NCBI RefSeq assembly: GCF_007828835.1 | Contig: NZ_VIVL01000002.1 | Location: forward strand, 496,001 to 560,000 | Source: Variovorax beijingensis | GTDB lineage: Bacteria; Pseudomonadota; Gammaproteobacteria; Burkholderiales; Burkholderiaceae_C | Direction: 5' to 3' | DNA length: 64,000 nt | Part shown: positions 8,385-17,460 of the stretch, piece by piece | Layout: every line of letters begins with the position of its first letter | Position numbering within the stretch: the stretch's first letter is position 1 | Translations under genes and position numbers: made by a program | The notes under the pieces: generated by a model | Seen by the model: only the letters and a program-made list of their open reading frames with translations | Told to the model about the DNA's origin: nothing | Database searches by the model: none

Positions 8385-10001
8385 ATGACGCAAGCACCTG
8401 TTCTTTCCGTGCGCGACCTGGCCATTGCATTGCCGCGCGGCGGCGACCGGCCGCATGCGGTCGACAAGATCTCCTTCGACGTGCCGCCCGGCAAGATCGT
8501 CTGCCTGCTCGGCGAGTCGGGCTCGGGCAAGTCGGTCATCGCCAATGCGGTGATGGGGCTGCTGCCTGCGGGCCTCGTGCCGGTGCGCGGCACCATCGAG
8601 CTGCAGGGCGAGAACCTGCTGGCCGCAGCGCCTTCCCGCCTGCGCCAGCTGCGCGGGCCCTCGATGGCCATGGTGTTCCAGGAACCCATGACCGCGCTCA
8701 ACCCCGTGATGACCTGCGGCGCGCAGATCGACGAAATGCTTGCGCAGCATGTGCAGATGGGCGCGGCCGAGCGGCGACAGAAGATCCTGGCCATCATGGA
8801 GCGCGTGCGGCTGCCCGAGCCCGAGCGCATCTTCGCTTCCTATCCGCACCAGCTGTCGGGCGGGCAGCGCCAGCGCATCGTGATCGCGATGGCGCTCATC
8901 CTGAAGCCCGTGCTGCTGATCTGCGACGAGCCGACCACCGCGCTCGACGTGACCACGCAGGCCGAGATACTGCGCCTCATCCTCGAGCTGCAGACCGAGA
9001 ACGGTACGGCCGTGCTCTTCATCACGCACGACTTCGGCGTGGTGGCCGAGATTGCCGACGAAGTGGTGGTGCTGGAGCTGGGCGCCATGATCGAGAAGGG
9101 TGGCAAGATGGCGGTGCTCACGGCGCCGCGCGAGCCCTACACGAGGATGCTGCTCGACGCGGTGCCCGAGCTTTCGCCGCCCCGGCGCCCGCCGGTGCCC
9201 GACACCTATCCGCTGCTCAATGCGGTGAACATCTGCAAGACCTACATCACGGGCAGCTGGCCCGGCAAGCGCCGCACCGTGAATGCGGCGCGCAATGTGT
9301 CGCTCGAAGTGCGGCCCGGCGAAACCGTGGGCATCGTGGGCGAGTCGGGTTCGGGCAAGTCGACGGTGGCGCGCTGCATCGCGCGGCTGATCGACCCGAG
9401 CTCGGGCGACATCTTTGCCGATGGCCGTTCGGTGGCGCATGTGAGGGGCCGCGCGCTGTCGCCATTCCGGCGCACGGTGCAGGTGGTTTTCCAGGACCCG
9501 TACCGCTCGCTGAATCCGCGCCAGACGGTGGGCGCCTCGATCATCGAGGGGCCGGTCAACTTCGGCATGCCGCACGACCAGGCCTGGGCGCGCGCCGAAG
9601 AACTGATGCGGCTGGTGCGCCTGTCGCCCGATGCGCTGCGCCGCTATCCCAGCGAGTTCTCGGGCGGGCAGCGCCAGCGCATCTCGATTGCGCGTGCGCT
9701 GGCCTGCGACCCCAAGGTGCTGATCGCCGACGAGGCCGTGTCGGCGCTCGACGTCTCGGTGCAGGCGCAGATCCTTCACCTGCTCGACGAAATCCAGCAG
9801 CGGCTGAAGATCGGCATTCTCTTCATCACGCACGACCTGCGCGTGGCCAGCCAGATCTGCGACAGCGTGCTGGTCATGAGCCAGGGCGAGATCGTGGAGC
9901 GCGGCTCGGTGCGCGACGTGTTCTTCGCGCCCCGCCACGACTACACGCGCAAACTGCTGGCTGCGGCGCCCGGGCGCGACTTTGCCTTTGCGCGCAGCTG
10001 A
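8385..10001 (+). CDS. ABC transporter ATPase, fused DppD-DppF double-domain protein
   Basis: A protein of 538 aa carrying two nucleotide-binding domains in one chain. Domain 1 has Walker A GESGSGKS (43-50), signature LSGGQRQR (157-164) and Walker B LLICDEPTTALD. Domain 2 has Walker A GESGSGKS (319-326), signature FSGGQRQR (425-432) and Walker B LIADEAVSALD. In many transporters DppD and DppF are separate; here they are fused like GsiA and YejF. The ATG at 8385 follows the permease stop by 2 bp. An oligopeptide-type C-terminal extension is short in both halves. It powers the importer encoded directly upstream. Confidence 0.94.
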   Translation: MTQAPVLSVRDLAIALPRGGDRPHAVDKISFDVPPGKIVCLLGESGSGKSVIANAVMGLLPAGLVPVRGTIELQGENLLAAAPSRLRQLRGPSMAMVFQEPMTALNPVMTCGAQIDEMLAQHVQMGAAERRQKILAIMERVRLPEPERIFASYPHQLSGGQRQRIVIAMALILKPVLLICDEPTTALDVTTQAEILRLILELQTENGTAVLFITHDFGVVAEIADEVVVLELGAMIEKGGKMAVLTAPREPYTRMLLDAVPELSPPRRPPVPDTYPLLNAVNICKTYITGSWPGKRRTVNAARNVSLEVRPGETVGIVGESGSGKSTVARCIARLIDPSSGDIFADGRSVAHVRGRALSPFRRTVQVVFQDPYRSLNPRQTVGASIIEGPVNFGMPHDQAWARAEELMRLVRLSPDALRRYPSEFSGGQRQRISIARALACDPKVLIADEAVSALDVSVQAQILHLLDEIQQRLKIGILFITHDLRVASQICDSVLVMSQGEIVERGSVRDVFFAPRHDYTRKLLAAAPGRDFAFARS

Positions 10002-10038
10002 AACCTCTTCGTTCCCACGATCAAGAAAAAAGGATGCC

Positions 10039-11541
10039 ATGAAAGTCTTCATCGCCGGTTTCCAGCACGAAACCAATACCTTCGCGCCGAGCAAGGCGGA
10101 CTGGGCCGCGTTCAACGCGGGATCGAGCTTCCCGCCATACCGGCGCGGCGCGGCGATCGTCGAGGCCTACGCGGGCAGGAACATTCCCGTCGGCGGCTTC
10201 ATCGACGCCGCGCGCGAGAAGGGCTGGTCGCTGGTGCCCTCGGCCTGGGCCGGCGCCACACCCTCGGCCCACGTCACCGAGGACGCATTCGAGCGCATCT
10301 CTGCCGCCATCACCGAAGACCTGGCGGCCGCGCTGGCCGACGGCGGCATCGACGCGGTCTATCTCGACCTGCACGGCGCGGCCGTCGCCGAGCAACTCGA
10401 AGACCCCGAAGGCGAACTGATCGCGCGCATCCGCCTTCTCGTAGGGCCGGACGTGCCGATCGTCGCGAGCCTGGACCTGCACGGCAACATCACGGGCCGC
10501 ATGCTGGCCGAGGCCGATGCGCTCGCCACCTACCGCACCTATCCGCACGTCGACATGGCCGACACGGGCCGGCTCGCCGCGAAGCTGCTGGCACGCCGCA
10601 TCGCACGCGGTTCGCGCGAGCCGCTGCATGCGCGGCGACTCGGCTTTTTGCTGCCGCTCAACGTGCAGTCGACCATGATCGAGCCGGCCGCATCCGTGTA
10701 CCGGCTGCTCGGTGAACTCGACGTGAAGCACCATGCGGTGCTGAGCTTTGCCACCGGCTTTCCCGCCGCCGACATCGCCGAGTGCGGCCCGGTGGTGTGG
10801 GGCTATGGCGACGATGCCGGCGCGGCCGTGGCCACGCTGTACGAGCGCATCGACCAGCCGCGCTCGCAATGGCGGCTCGACGTGCTGGAGCCGCGCGAGG
10901 CGGTGGCGCGAGCCATGGCGCTGGCAGCGGATGCAAGCAAGCCGGTGGTCATCGCCGACACGCAGGACAACCCCGGCGCGGGCGCCGACAGCAACACCAC
11001 CGGCATGCTGCATGCGCTGCTGGCCGAGGGCGCGGGCAAGCGCTATCCCGGGCAGGTCGCGCTGGGGCTGATGTTCGATCCCGCTGCGGCCGCGGCGGCG
11101 CACGAGGCCGGCGTCGGCGCGCAGATCCGCATCGCGCTCGGAACCTCGGTGCCGACGTGGGGCGGCCGTTTCAGCGATGCGCCCGTGCAAGGGCTCTTCA
11201 CCGTGCGCGCGCTCAGCGACGGGCAGGTGCACGGCAAGGGGCCGATGTCGCGCGGCGGCGTGGTGTCGCTCGGCCCGAGCGCCTGCCTGGAGATCGACGG
11301 CGTGCGCATTGCCGTGGCCAGCGGCAAGAGCCAGATGCTCGACCGCGAGTTCTTCCGCTACCTGGGCATCGAGCCCGAGGCCATGAAGCTGCTGGTCAAC
11401 AAGAGTTCGGTGCACTTCCGCGCCGACTTCGCGCCCATTGCGAGCCACATCCTCGTGGCCAAGGCGCCGGGCCCGATGGCCGCCGACCCGGCCGACCTGC
11501 CATGGACCCGCTTGCCCGCCACGATGGCGCTGCAGCCCTGA
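10039..11541 (+). CDS. M81 family metallopeptidase (MlrC-like)
   Basis: A protein of 500 aa beginning MKVFIAGFQHETNTFAPSK, the typical N-terminus of the MlrC/M81 family. It continues with DLHGAAVAEQ, SLDLHGNITGRM, TYPHVDMADTG and QDNPGAGADSNTTG, all family blocks containing the probable zinc-binding Asp and His residues. MlrC is known as the last enzyme of microcystin breakdown in Sphingomonads, but the family is broad and mostly uncharacterised. No signal peptide is seen, so it acts in the cytoplasm on imported material. The ATG at 10039 follows an AAAAAAGGA-type RBS. Its place between the ABC importer and the M20 hydrolase suggests both hydrolases work on the imported ligand. Confidence 0.92.
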   Translation: MKVFIAGFQHETNTFAPSKADWAAFNAGSSFPPYRRGAAIVEAYAGRNIPVGGFIDAAREKGWSLVPSAWAGATPSAHVTEDAFERISAAITEDLAAALADGGIDAVYLDLHGAAVAEQLEDPEGELIARIRLLVGPDVPIVASLDLHGNITGRMLAEADALATYRTYPHVDMADTGRLAAKLLARRIARGSREPLHARRLGFLLPLNVQSTMIEPAASVYRLLGELDVKHHAVLSFATGFPAADIAECGPVVWGYGDDAGAAVATLYERIDQPRSQWRLDVLEPREAVARAMALAADASKPVVIADTQDNPGAGADSNTTGMLHALLAEGAGKRYPGQVALGLMFDPAAAAAAHEAGVGAQIRIALGTSVPTWGGRFSDAPVQGLFTVRALSDGQVHGKGPMSRGGVVSLGPSACLEIDGVRIAVASGKSQMLDREFFRYLGIEPEAMKLLVNKSSVHFRADFAPIASHILVAKAPGPMAADPADLPWTRLPATMALQP

Positions 11542-11587
11542 GCAGCCCTTGCATCATTCATCCATCCATCCGGAACACGAGACCACG

Positions 11588-12772
11588 ATGCCGCAAAGCG
11601 CCCAGCACTACCTCGAGTACATGAGAAGGCATGCCGCCGAATTCGTCACGGTGCGCCAGCAGATCCACCAGAACCCCGAGCTCGGCTTCGAGGAATTCGG
11701 CACCAGCGACCTGGTGGCCGAGCGCCTGGCCGGCTGGGGCTACGAGGTGGAGCGCGGCCTGGGCGTGACCGGCCTCGTGGGGCGGCTCAGGCGCGGCAGC
11801 GGAACGCGCGCCATCGGCATCCGCGCCGACATGGACGCGCTGCCCATCGAGGAGAAAACAGGGCTCGCCTACCGCAGCGGCCGGCCCGGGATCATGCACG
11901 CCTGCGGCCATGACGGCCACACCGCGATGCTGCTCGGTGCCGCCAAGTACCTGGCCCAGCACGGCGAGTTCTCGGGCACGCTGAACCTCATCTTCCAGCC
12001 GGCCGAAGAGGGCATGGGCGGTGCCGTGAAGATGATGGAAGACGGCCTGTTCGAAAAATACCCCTGCGATGCGGTCTATGCCATGCACAACTCGCCGGGC
12101 CGCCGCCAGGGCGACCTGATGTTCCGCGAAGGCGCGGCCATGGCCTCGTCGGACTACGCCACCGTGACGCTCACCGGCGTGGGCGGCCACGGTGCCATGC
12201 CGCACCGCACGGCCGATCCGATCGTCGCCGCGTCCAGCATCGTGATGGCGCTGCAGACCATCGTCTCGCGCAACGCCGATCCGCAGGAGATGTCGATCGT
12301 CACCGTGGGCGCGATCCACTCGGGCAAGGCCAACAACGTGATCCCCGAGACCGCGGTGCTGGAGATCAGCGTGCGCTCGCTCGACCGCGAGGTGCGCGAG
12401 CTGCTCGAAAAGCGCCTGAAGGCCATCGTCACGGCGCAGGCCGAGAGCTTTGGCGTGAAGGCGCACATCGACTACCGCAAGGGCTACGCCGTGCTGGTGA
12501 ACACGCCCGAGGAAACCGAGTTTGCGCGGCGCATCGGCTATGAACTGGTGGGCGCCGCGCACGTCGAGCCGCAAGGCCCGGCCGTGACCGGCAGCGAAGA
12601 CTTCGCGTTCATGCTCGAGAAGAAGCCCGGCTGCTACCTGTTCATCGGCAACGGCGCGCCCGGCGAGCACGGCGGCTGCATGGTGCACAACCCGGGCTAC
12701 GACTTCAACGACAGCAACCTGCCGATCGGCGCGGCCTACTGGGCGCTGCTGGCCGAGAGCTACCTGCAGTAG
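11588..12772 (+). CDS. M20 family amidohydrolase (HipO/hippurate hydrolase-like)
   Basis: A protein of 394 aa. Metal-binding and catalytic blocks of the M20D class are present: RADMDALPIEE (79-89), HACGHDGHTAM with Cys106 and His108 (104-114), FQPAEEGMGGA, and the C-terminal GSEDFAFML and MVHNPGYDFND. Family members cleave N-acyl amino acids such as hippurate (benzoylglycine) or N-acetyl amino acids. The protein is cytosolic, with no signal peptide. It is the last gene of the riboswitch operon. A glycine-releasing reaction would fit the glycine sensor in front of the operon, but the acyl or peptide specificity is not visible in the sequence. Confidence 0.93.
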   Translation: MPQSAQHYLEYMRRHAAEFVTVRQQIHQNPELGFEEFGTSDLVAERLAGWGYEVERGLGVTGLVGRLRRGSGTRAIGIRADMDALPIEEKTGLAYRSGRPGIMHACGHDGHTAMLLGAAKYLAQHGEFSGTLNLIFQPAEEGMGGAVKMMEDGLFEKYPCDAVYAMHNSPGRRQGDLMFREGAAMASSDYATVTLTGVGGHGAMPHRTADPIVAASSIVMALQTIVSRNADPQEMSIVTVGAIHSGKANNVIPETAVLEISVRSLDREVRELLEKRLKAIVTAQAESFGVKAHIDYRKGYAVLVNTPEETEFARRIGYELVGAAHVEPQGPAVTGSEDFAFMLEKKPGCYLFIGNGAPGEHGGCMVHNPGYDFNDSNLPIGAAYWALLAESYLQ

Positions 12773-12797
12773 CAGGCAGGTTGCCGGGCCTGTTTCC

Positions 12798-14078
12798 TCA
12801 GCGCCGCGGAACCGTCACCGCGCCCACGTGCATCGTGCGCCCCGCGCCAAGGCCCGCCACCACCAGCGCAATGCCCAGCCCGATGAAGAGCCATGACGAC
12901 GCGCGGAAGCTGCCGGTCCAGCCGTGCAGCAGGCCGGCAATCAGCGGCCCGCAGGCGGCCACCACATAGCCCACGCCCTGCGCCATGCCCGAGAGGTGCG
13001 CCGCCACGTGCGAATCGGGCGAACGCAGCACCATGAAGGTGAGCGCGAGCGCGAAGGTGCCGCCCTGCGCAATGCCCAGCAGCACGGCCCACAGCCACAC
13101 GCCGCCGAGCGGCGCGAACAGCATCGCCAGCATGGCGGCCACGGTGAACATGGCCAGCACCACCGCCAGCCCGCGCTGGTTGCGCAGCTTCACCGCCACG
13201 GCCGGAACCACGAGGCAGGTCACCACCTGCGTCATGACCGACAGCGACACGACGTAGCCGGCGGTCTCGCTGCCGAGCCCGCGTTCGCGCAGGATGGGCG
13301 CGAGCCAGCCCATCACGGTGTAGGCCAGTGCCGATTGCAGGCCCATGAAGAAGGTGACCTGCCAGGCCAGCCGGTCGCGCCACAGCCTGCGCACGGTGAA
13401 GCCCGATTCGCTGGCCACCGGCTTCAGCGGCAGGGCCTGCGGCGCCCAGATGAGCGTGACCAGCAGGGCCGGCACCGCCCACATCGCGAGCGCATAGGTC
13501 CAGCCGCCTCCCAGCGCATGCTCGAGCGGCACCGTGAGGCCCGCCGCGCTGGCCGCGCCGCCGCACACCGCCATGGTGTAGAAGCCCATCATCAGCGCCG
13601 CCTGCTTGGCGAAGTCGCGCTTCACGAGGCCCGAGAGCAGCACGTTCGACACCGCGATGCCGCTGCCCGCGATGGCCGAGGCCACGAACAGCAGCGGGAT
13701 GCTGCCGGTGCCGCGCAGCAGCGTGCCCACGAGGATGAGCACCATGCAGGCGAGCAGCGTGCGCTCGGTGCCGAAGCGCCGGCCCAGTCCCGGTGCCAGC
13801 GGCGCGAACACGCCGAGGCAGACGATGGGCAGCGTGGTCAGCAGGCTCGCGGCGGTGGCCGAGAGCCCGGTGGCCGCGATGATCTCCGGCAGCACCACCG
13901 ACAGGCTGGCGAACACCGGCCGCAGGTTGAAGGCAATCAGCACCACGCTCGCGCCCAGCAGGATGCGGCGGCCCAGGCCGGCCGCGGGCGTGGGGCGCGG
14001 CGCGGGCGTGCTGTCGGCCTCGGCGTCGATCAGCAGTTCGTCGGCGACACGGGCCGCCCGGAACGCCACCGCGCTCAT
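12798..14078 (-). CDS. MFS transporter, CynX/NimT type
   Basis: A protein of 426 aa with about 12 membrane helices and an N-terminal cytoplasmic stretch of about 40 residues. The segment AFNLRPVFASLSVVLPEI is the hallmark of the CynX/NimT (YeaN) branch of the major facilitator superfamily, which includes cyanate and nitroimidazole transporters. The ATG at 14078 has GGAGG just upstream; an in-frame ATG at 14150 would overlap the preceding regulator. It lies 61 bp after the FadR-type regulator on the same strand and probably shares its promoter. The substrate is unknown. Confidence 0.88.
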   Translation of the reverse strand: MSAVAFRAARVADELLIDAEADSTPAPRPTPAAGLGRRILLGASVVLIAFNLRPVFASLSVVLPEIIAATGLSATAASLLTTLPIVCLGVFAPLAPGLGRRFGTERTLLACMVLILVGTLLRGTGSIPLLFVASAIAGSGIAVSNVLLSGLVKRDFAKQAALMMGFYTMAVCGGAASAAGLTVPLEHALGGGWTYALAMWAVPALLVTLIWAPQALPLKPVASESGFTVRRLWRDRLAWQVTFFMGLQSALAYTVMGWLAPILRERGLGSETAGYVVSLSVMTQVVTCLVVPAVAVKLRNQRGLAVVLAMFTVAAMLAMLFAPLGGVWLWAVLLGIAQGGTFALALTFMVLRSPDSHVAAHLSGMAQGVGYVVAACGPLIAGLLHGWTGSFRASSWLFIGLGIALVVAGLGAGRTMHVGAVTVPRR

Positions 14079-14139
14079 AAGGCAACCTCCGTGCTTCGCA
14101 CTGCGGTGCGAGCCCCCTTCGGAGCGGCCGGGCGTGGGC

Positions 14140-14829
14140 TCATCGGACAAGCTCTGCGTCTTGTACCAGCGCGTCGATCATGGGCGACATGAAGGCGCGC
14201 ACCGCCTCGGCGGCGCGGTCCGGGTCGCGGCTTGCAATGGCCTCGACGATGGCGGTGTGCGCGGCTGTGTCGGGTTCGGGCAGGCTGGTGCCCATCGTGC
14301 TCGCGATGGTTTCCTTGATGTAGCCGGCAATGAAACGGCAGGTCTCCGCCAGCGCAAGGTTGCCCGAGATGTCGACGATGGCCAGGTGAAAGGCCAGGTC
14401 GCGTTCGATGAAGCCTGCGCCGCCGTCGCCTGGGTCGGGCACGCCGCGTTTCTCGAGCAGGGTCTTCAGGTTGCGCAGATCCTTGGCGGTGTGGCGCGCG
14501 GCGGCCAGCCGCGCGGCCTCGACCTCGAGCGCGCGGCGCACCTCGAACTGGTCGCGCAGGCTCGCGCGCCGCATCTTCTGCAGGCTGGCCGAAGGATCGA
14601 AGCCCGAGCGCACATAGGTGCCCGAGCCCTGCCGCACTTCGAGCAGGCCGCGCGACACCAGCGTCTTCACGGCTTCGCGCACCGTGCCGCGGCTCACGCC
14701 GAGCAATTGCGCGAGCTGCGGCTCGATCGGAATGCGCGATCCGACGGTCCAGCGGCCGGCCGCGATCTCGGCGCGGATGCTGTTGGCGGCACTGTCGGCC
14801 AGGGAGGTTCGGGGAGCTTGGAGGAGCAT
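14140..14829 (-). CDS. FadR-subfamily GntR transcriptional regulator
   Basis: A protein of 229 aa. The winged helix covers residues about 10-75 (RIPIEPQLAQLLGVSRGTVR, then GLLEVRQGSGTYV). An FCD ligand-binding domain covers about 90-215, with the metal-site candidates Asp144, His148 and His191. The last His usually present in the final FCD helix appears replaced (RAFMSPM at 211-217), so metal binding may differ. It precedes the CynX-like transporter and probably regulates it. It may also affect the convergent peptide operon, but nothing in the sequence proves that. A palindromic candidate operator lies 18 bp upstream of its start. Confidence 0.9.
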   Translation of the reverse strand: MLLQAPRTSLADSAANSIRAEIAAGRWTVGSRIPIEPQLAQLLGVSRGTVREAVKTLVSRGLLEVRQGSGTYVRSGFDPSASLQKMRRASLRDQFEVRRALEVEAARLAAARHTAKDLRNLKTLLEKRGVPDPGDGGAGFIERDLAFHLAIVDISGNLALAETCRFIAGYIKETIASTMGTSLPEPDTAAHTAIVEAIASRDPDRAAEAVRAFMSPMIDALVQDAELVR

Positions 14830-14846
14830 ATGAATAAGAAAGACCT

Positions 14847-14871
14847 AATTCATTGAATCATTGGATGAATT
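14847..14871. promoter_or_regulatory. Inverted repeat, candidate operator of the FadR-type regulator
   Basis: AATTCAT (14847-14853) and ATGAATT (14865-14871) are perfect 7-bp inverted arms separated by 11 bp, in an AT-rich patch between the regulator start (14829) and the convergent end of pbpC. GntR/FadR proteins usually bind short palindromes close to their own start. The site is seen in the sequence; its use is inference. Confidence 0.45.
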
Positions 14872-14941
14872 CTCGCGCGACTGCAATGCCGCAGTCGAAA
14901 GAAGGGGGATTGCGACTAGGGGCCGGTGGCGGCCGCCGCAC

Positions 14942-17197
14942 TCATCGGCGCGCGCTTTTCGCGACCACGCCCGCGCCGCGCACTTCGAGCTTGCGCTGGT
15001 CGACGACCTTGCCGCCGGCGTCGACGAGTTCGATCACGTGGCGCCCGGGCCATGGCAGCCACTGCGCGCTGGTGCCGCGCGCAAAGTGCTTGCCGTCGAT
15101 GCGCCATTGCACGCCGCGGCCTTCGGCCTCGAAGCGCACGCGCTGGTGCAGGGGCGGGATATCGGGGTCCAGCGCGATGATGGTGCCGTCGGCCGGCGCG
15201 GTGATGCGCGCGGCCGCCGCGCCTGCCGGGGTGCCTGCGCCGGCGTTGTCGAGCGCGAAGAGCGGCTGCTCCGTGCCCTGCAGGAACCATTCGCTGCGCG
15301 CCGCCTCGAGCGGATTGCCGTCGGCGCCCGGACCGAACGCCACCGGCGCCTCGACCAGGCCGGCCGGCGGCCTGGGCGCGCGGCTCGGCTCGCGCGCGTG
15401 CAGGAAGCGCATCACCTCGGCCCACACCGGCGCCGCGCCGCTGGTGCCGCTCACGTCCCACATCGATGCGCCGCTCGCGTTGCCGACCCACACGCCGACG
15501 GTGTAGCGCTGCGACCAGCCCACGGCCCAGTTGTCGCGCATGTCCTTGCTGGTGCCGGTCTTCACCGCGGTCCAGAAGCGCGTGGAAAGAATGCTGTCGA
15601 GACCGAAGGTGCGCGTGCGTGCGTTCGCGTCGGACAGGATGTCGCCCACGATGAAGGCCGCGCGCGGATCGACGATGGGCGCGGCGTCGTCGCCGGCCCC
15701 GGCTTTCGCTGCCAGAGCCCGCGCAGTCAGCGTGGGCTGCCCGTAGCGCCCGCCGTTGGCCAGCATGCGATAGGCATTGGTGAGCGACAGCAGCGACACC
15801 TCGGCGCTGCCGAGCGCGAGGCTGTAGCCATAGTAGTCGCCGCTTTCGCGCAGCGGCAGTCCGGCCGCACGCAGCTGGCGCGCGAAGGATTCGGGCGACA
15901 CCATCACCAGCGTGCGCACGGCAGGGACGTTGAGCGAGGCGGCGAGTGCGGTGCGCACCGACACCGGACCCTTGAACTGGCGGTCGTAGTTCTGCGGAAT
16001 GTAGAGCCCGCTCGCGGTGCTGATCTGCGCCGACGAATCGTCGATCAGCGAGGCCGCGGTGAGCCGCCGCTCGGCGATCGCCTGCGCATAGAGCAGCGGC
16101 TTGAGCGTGGAGCCGGGCTGGCGCAGCGCGGTGACCGCATCGACCTCGGCCGCCTGGCTCAGCGGGCCCGACGAGCCGACCCAGGCAAGCACTTCGCCGC
16201 TCGCGTTGTCGAGCACCACGAGCGCGCCGTCTTCCACGTGGCGGCCGCGCAACTCTTTCAGGTGGCGCTGCAGCGTGGCCAGCGCAAAGCGCTGCAGCGG
16301 TGCGCGCAGCGTGGTCCGCACGGCGGCCTCCCTGCCGGCTGCTGCCTGGCGGGAAGTGGGTGCGGCCGTTTCGCCGGCCTCGCGCAACTCCTTCAGCGCA
16401 CGCCGCGCCGCATGCGGCGCAATGCCTTCGGTCGCATCGAAGGCACGCCGCTGCACCGCCGCGCTCGTGAACATGTCCAGCGCATCGCAATCGATCTTCT
16501 GCCCCGGCTCCATCGCGCGCATCACCTCGCAGGCGCGCTGCGCCACCAGCGCCGGCTTGGCATTGGGCGCGCGCACCAGCGCCGCGGCCACGCTGGCCTC
16601 GCGCGCGTCCAGGCCGCTGGGCGCCTTGCCGAACAGCGTGCGCGAGAGCGCGTCGATGCCCACGATCTCGCCGCGGAACGGCACGGTGTTGAGGTAGGCC
16701 TCCAGGATCTGGTCCTTGCGCCAGCTGCGCTCCAACTGCGCGGCCGCCATGGTCTGGCCGATCTTCTGCGTGAAGCTGCGCCCGCTGTTGGCGCGGCGCA
16801 GGTCGTCGTCGAGCAGGCCCGACAGCTGCATCGTGATGGTCGATGCGCCGCGCGTGCGGGTGTTCCACAGGTTGCCCCAGGCGGCGGACGACACGGCGCG
16901 CCAGTCGATGCCGCTGTGCTCGTAGAAGCGTCGGTCTTCGCTCAGCACCATGGCCATGCGCAGCGCGGGCGAAACATCGGCCAGCGTCACCCACTGGCCG
17001 CGCCGCACGCTGGCATCGGTGCGCATGCGCTGCAGCAGCTCGCCGTTGCGGTCGAGCACGGCGGTGTCGGACGGGCGGAACTCGCGCTTCACCTCTTCGA
17101 AGCTCACGGCGCCGGCAACAACCGGCAGCGCGCAGGCGATGACCGCCAGCGCTGCGGCAAGGCAGCTGCGGCTGGCGGGGAAGGTCAGGCGGGGCAT
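14942..17197 (-). CDS. pbpC: Penicillin-binding protein 1C (bifunctional glycosyltransferase/transpeptidase)
   Basis: A protein of 751 aa. It has an N-terminal membrane anchor (about 10-30). A GT51 transglycosylase domain follows, with catalytic Glu87 in SEDRRFYEHSG and the later RGASTITMQL block. Next comes a transpeptidase domain with S363-TLK366, SLN (421-423) and KTGT (545-548). The C-terminal domain of PBP1C type is recognisable by ITAPADGTIIALDP and WRIDGK. It polymerises lipid II in the periplasm and may crosslink strands. The ATG at 17197 is chosen because it begins the membrane anchor; an ATG at 17236 is also possible. In E. coli pbpC sits beside the macroglobulin gene yfhM; here the macroglobulin is 5.5 kb away on the same strand. 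Confidence 0.92.
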   Translation of the reverse strand: MPRLTFPASRSCLAAALAVIACALPVVAGAVSFEEVKREFRPSDTAVLDRNGELLQRMRTDASVRRGQWVTLADVSPALRMAMVLSEDRRFYEHSGIDWRAVSSAAWGNLWNTRTRGASTITMQLSGLLDDDLRRANSGRSFTQKIGQTMAAAQLERSWRKDQILEAYLNTVPFRGEIVGIDALSRTLFGKAPSGLDAREASVAAALVRAPNAKPALVAQRACEVMRAMEPGQKIDCDALDMFTSAAVQRRAFDATEGIAPHAARRALKELREAGETAAPTSRQAAAGREAAVRTTLRAPLQRFALATLQRHLKELRGRHVEDGALVVLDNASGEVLAWVGSSGPLSQAAEVDAVTALRQPGSTLKPLLYAQAIAERRLTAASLIDDSSAQISTASGLYIPQNYDRQFKGPVSVRTALAASLNVPAVRTLVMVSPESFARQLRAAGLPLRESGDYYGYSLALGSAEVSLLSLTNAYRMLANGGRYGQPTLTARALAAKAGAGDDAAPIVDPRAAFIVGDILSDANARTRTFGLDSILSTRFWTAVKTGTSKDMRDNWAVGWSQRYTVGVWVGNASGASMWDVSGTSGAAPVWAEVMRFLHAREPSRAPRPPAGLVEAPVAFGPGADGNPLEAARSEWFLQGTEQPLFALDNAGAGTPAGAAAARITAPADGTIIALDPDIPPLHQRVRFEAEGRGVQWRIDGKHFARGTSAQWLPWPGRHVIELVDAGGKVVDQRKLEVRGAGVVAKSARR

Positions 17198-17412
17198 GGC
17201 GGTGGAAAACGGGAGTCGGCGGCGCGGCGGCGCCATTCTCGGCGAAGCGGCCACGGGAAGTGCACCTACTTGCGAACGGGTGCGCCGCCGCCTGCCACGG
17301 CAGGAACTTAGCGCCAAAGTTTGCAGCACGTTCCACATCCGGTAACGAACTTCACGCCCCGGCCTCATGGCGGATACGCAGCCGAGACGGAGCTGGCCTT
17401 CAATGCAGATGC

Positions 17413-17439
17413 CGGCTTGCGGAGGCAAGCCGTCTTTCT
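17413..17439 (+). terminator. Terminator-like hairpin in the leader of the small lipoprotein gene
   Basis: CGGCTTGC (17413-17420) and GCAAGCCG (17425-17432) form a perfect 8-bp stem with a GGAG loop, followed by TCTTTCT. It stands 21 bp before the lipoprotein start, between that gene and the divergent pbpC. It has the form of an intrinsic terminator or attenuator. The rest of the 263-bp gap (17198-17412) shows no further feature I can support. Confidence 0.5.
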
Positions 17440-17460
17440 AGAACTCCAAGGAGAAACCGA

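Noticed and set aside
17198..17412. Second terminator or RNA gene between pbpC and the lipoprotein
   Set aside because: Only the one hairpin near 17413 stands out; the rest shows no convincing structure.
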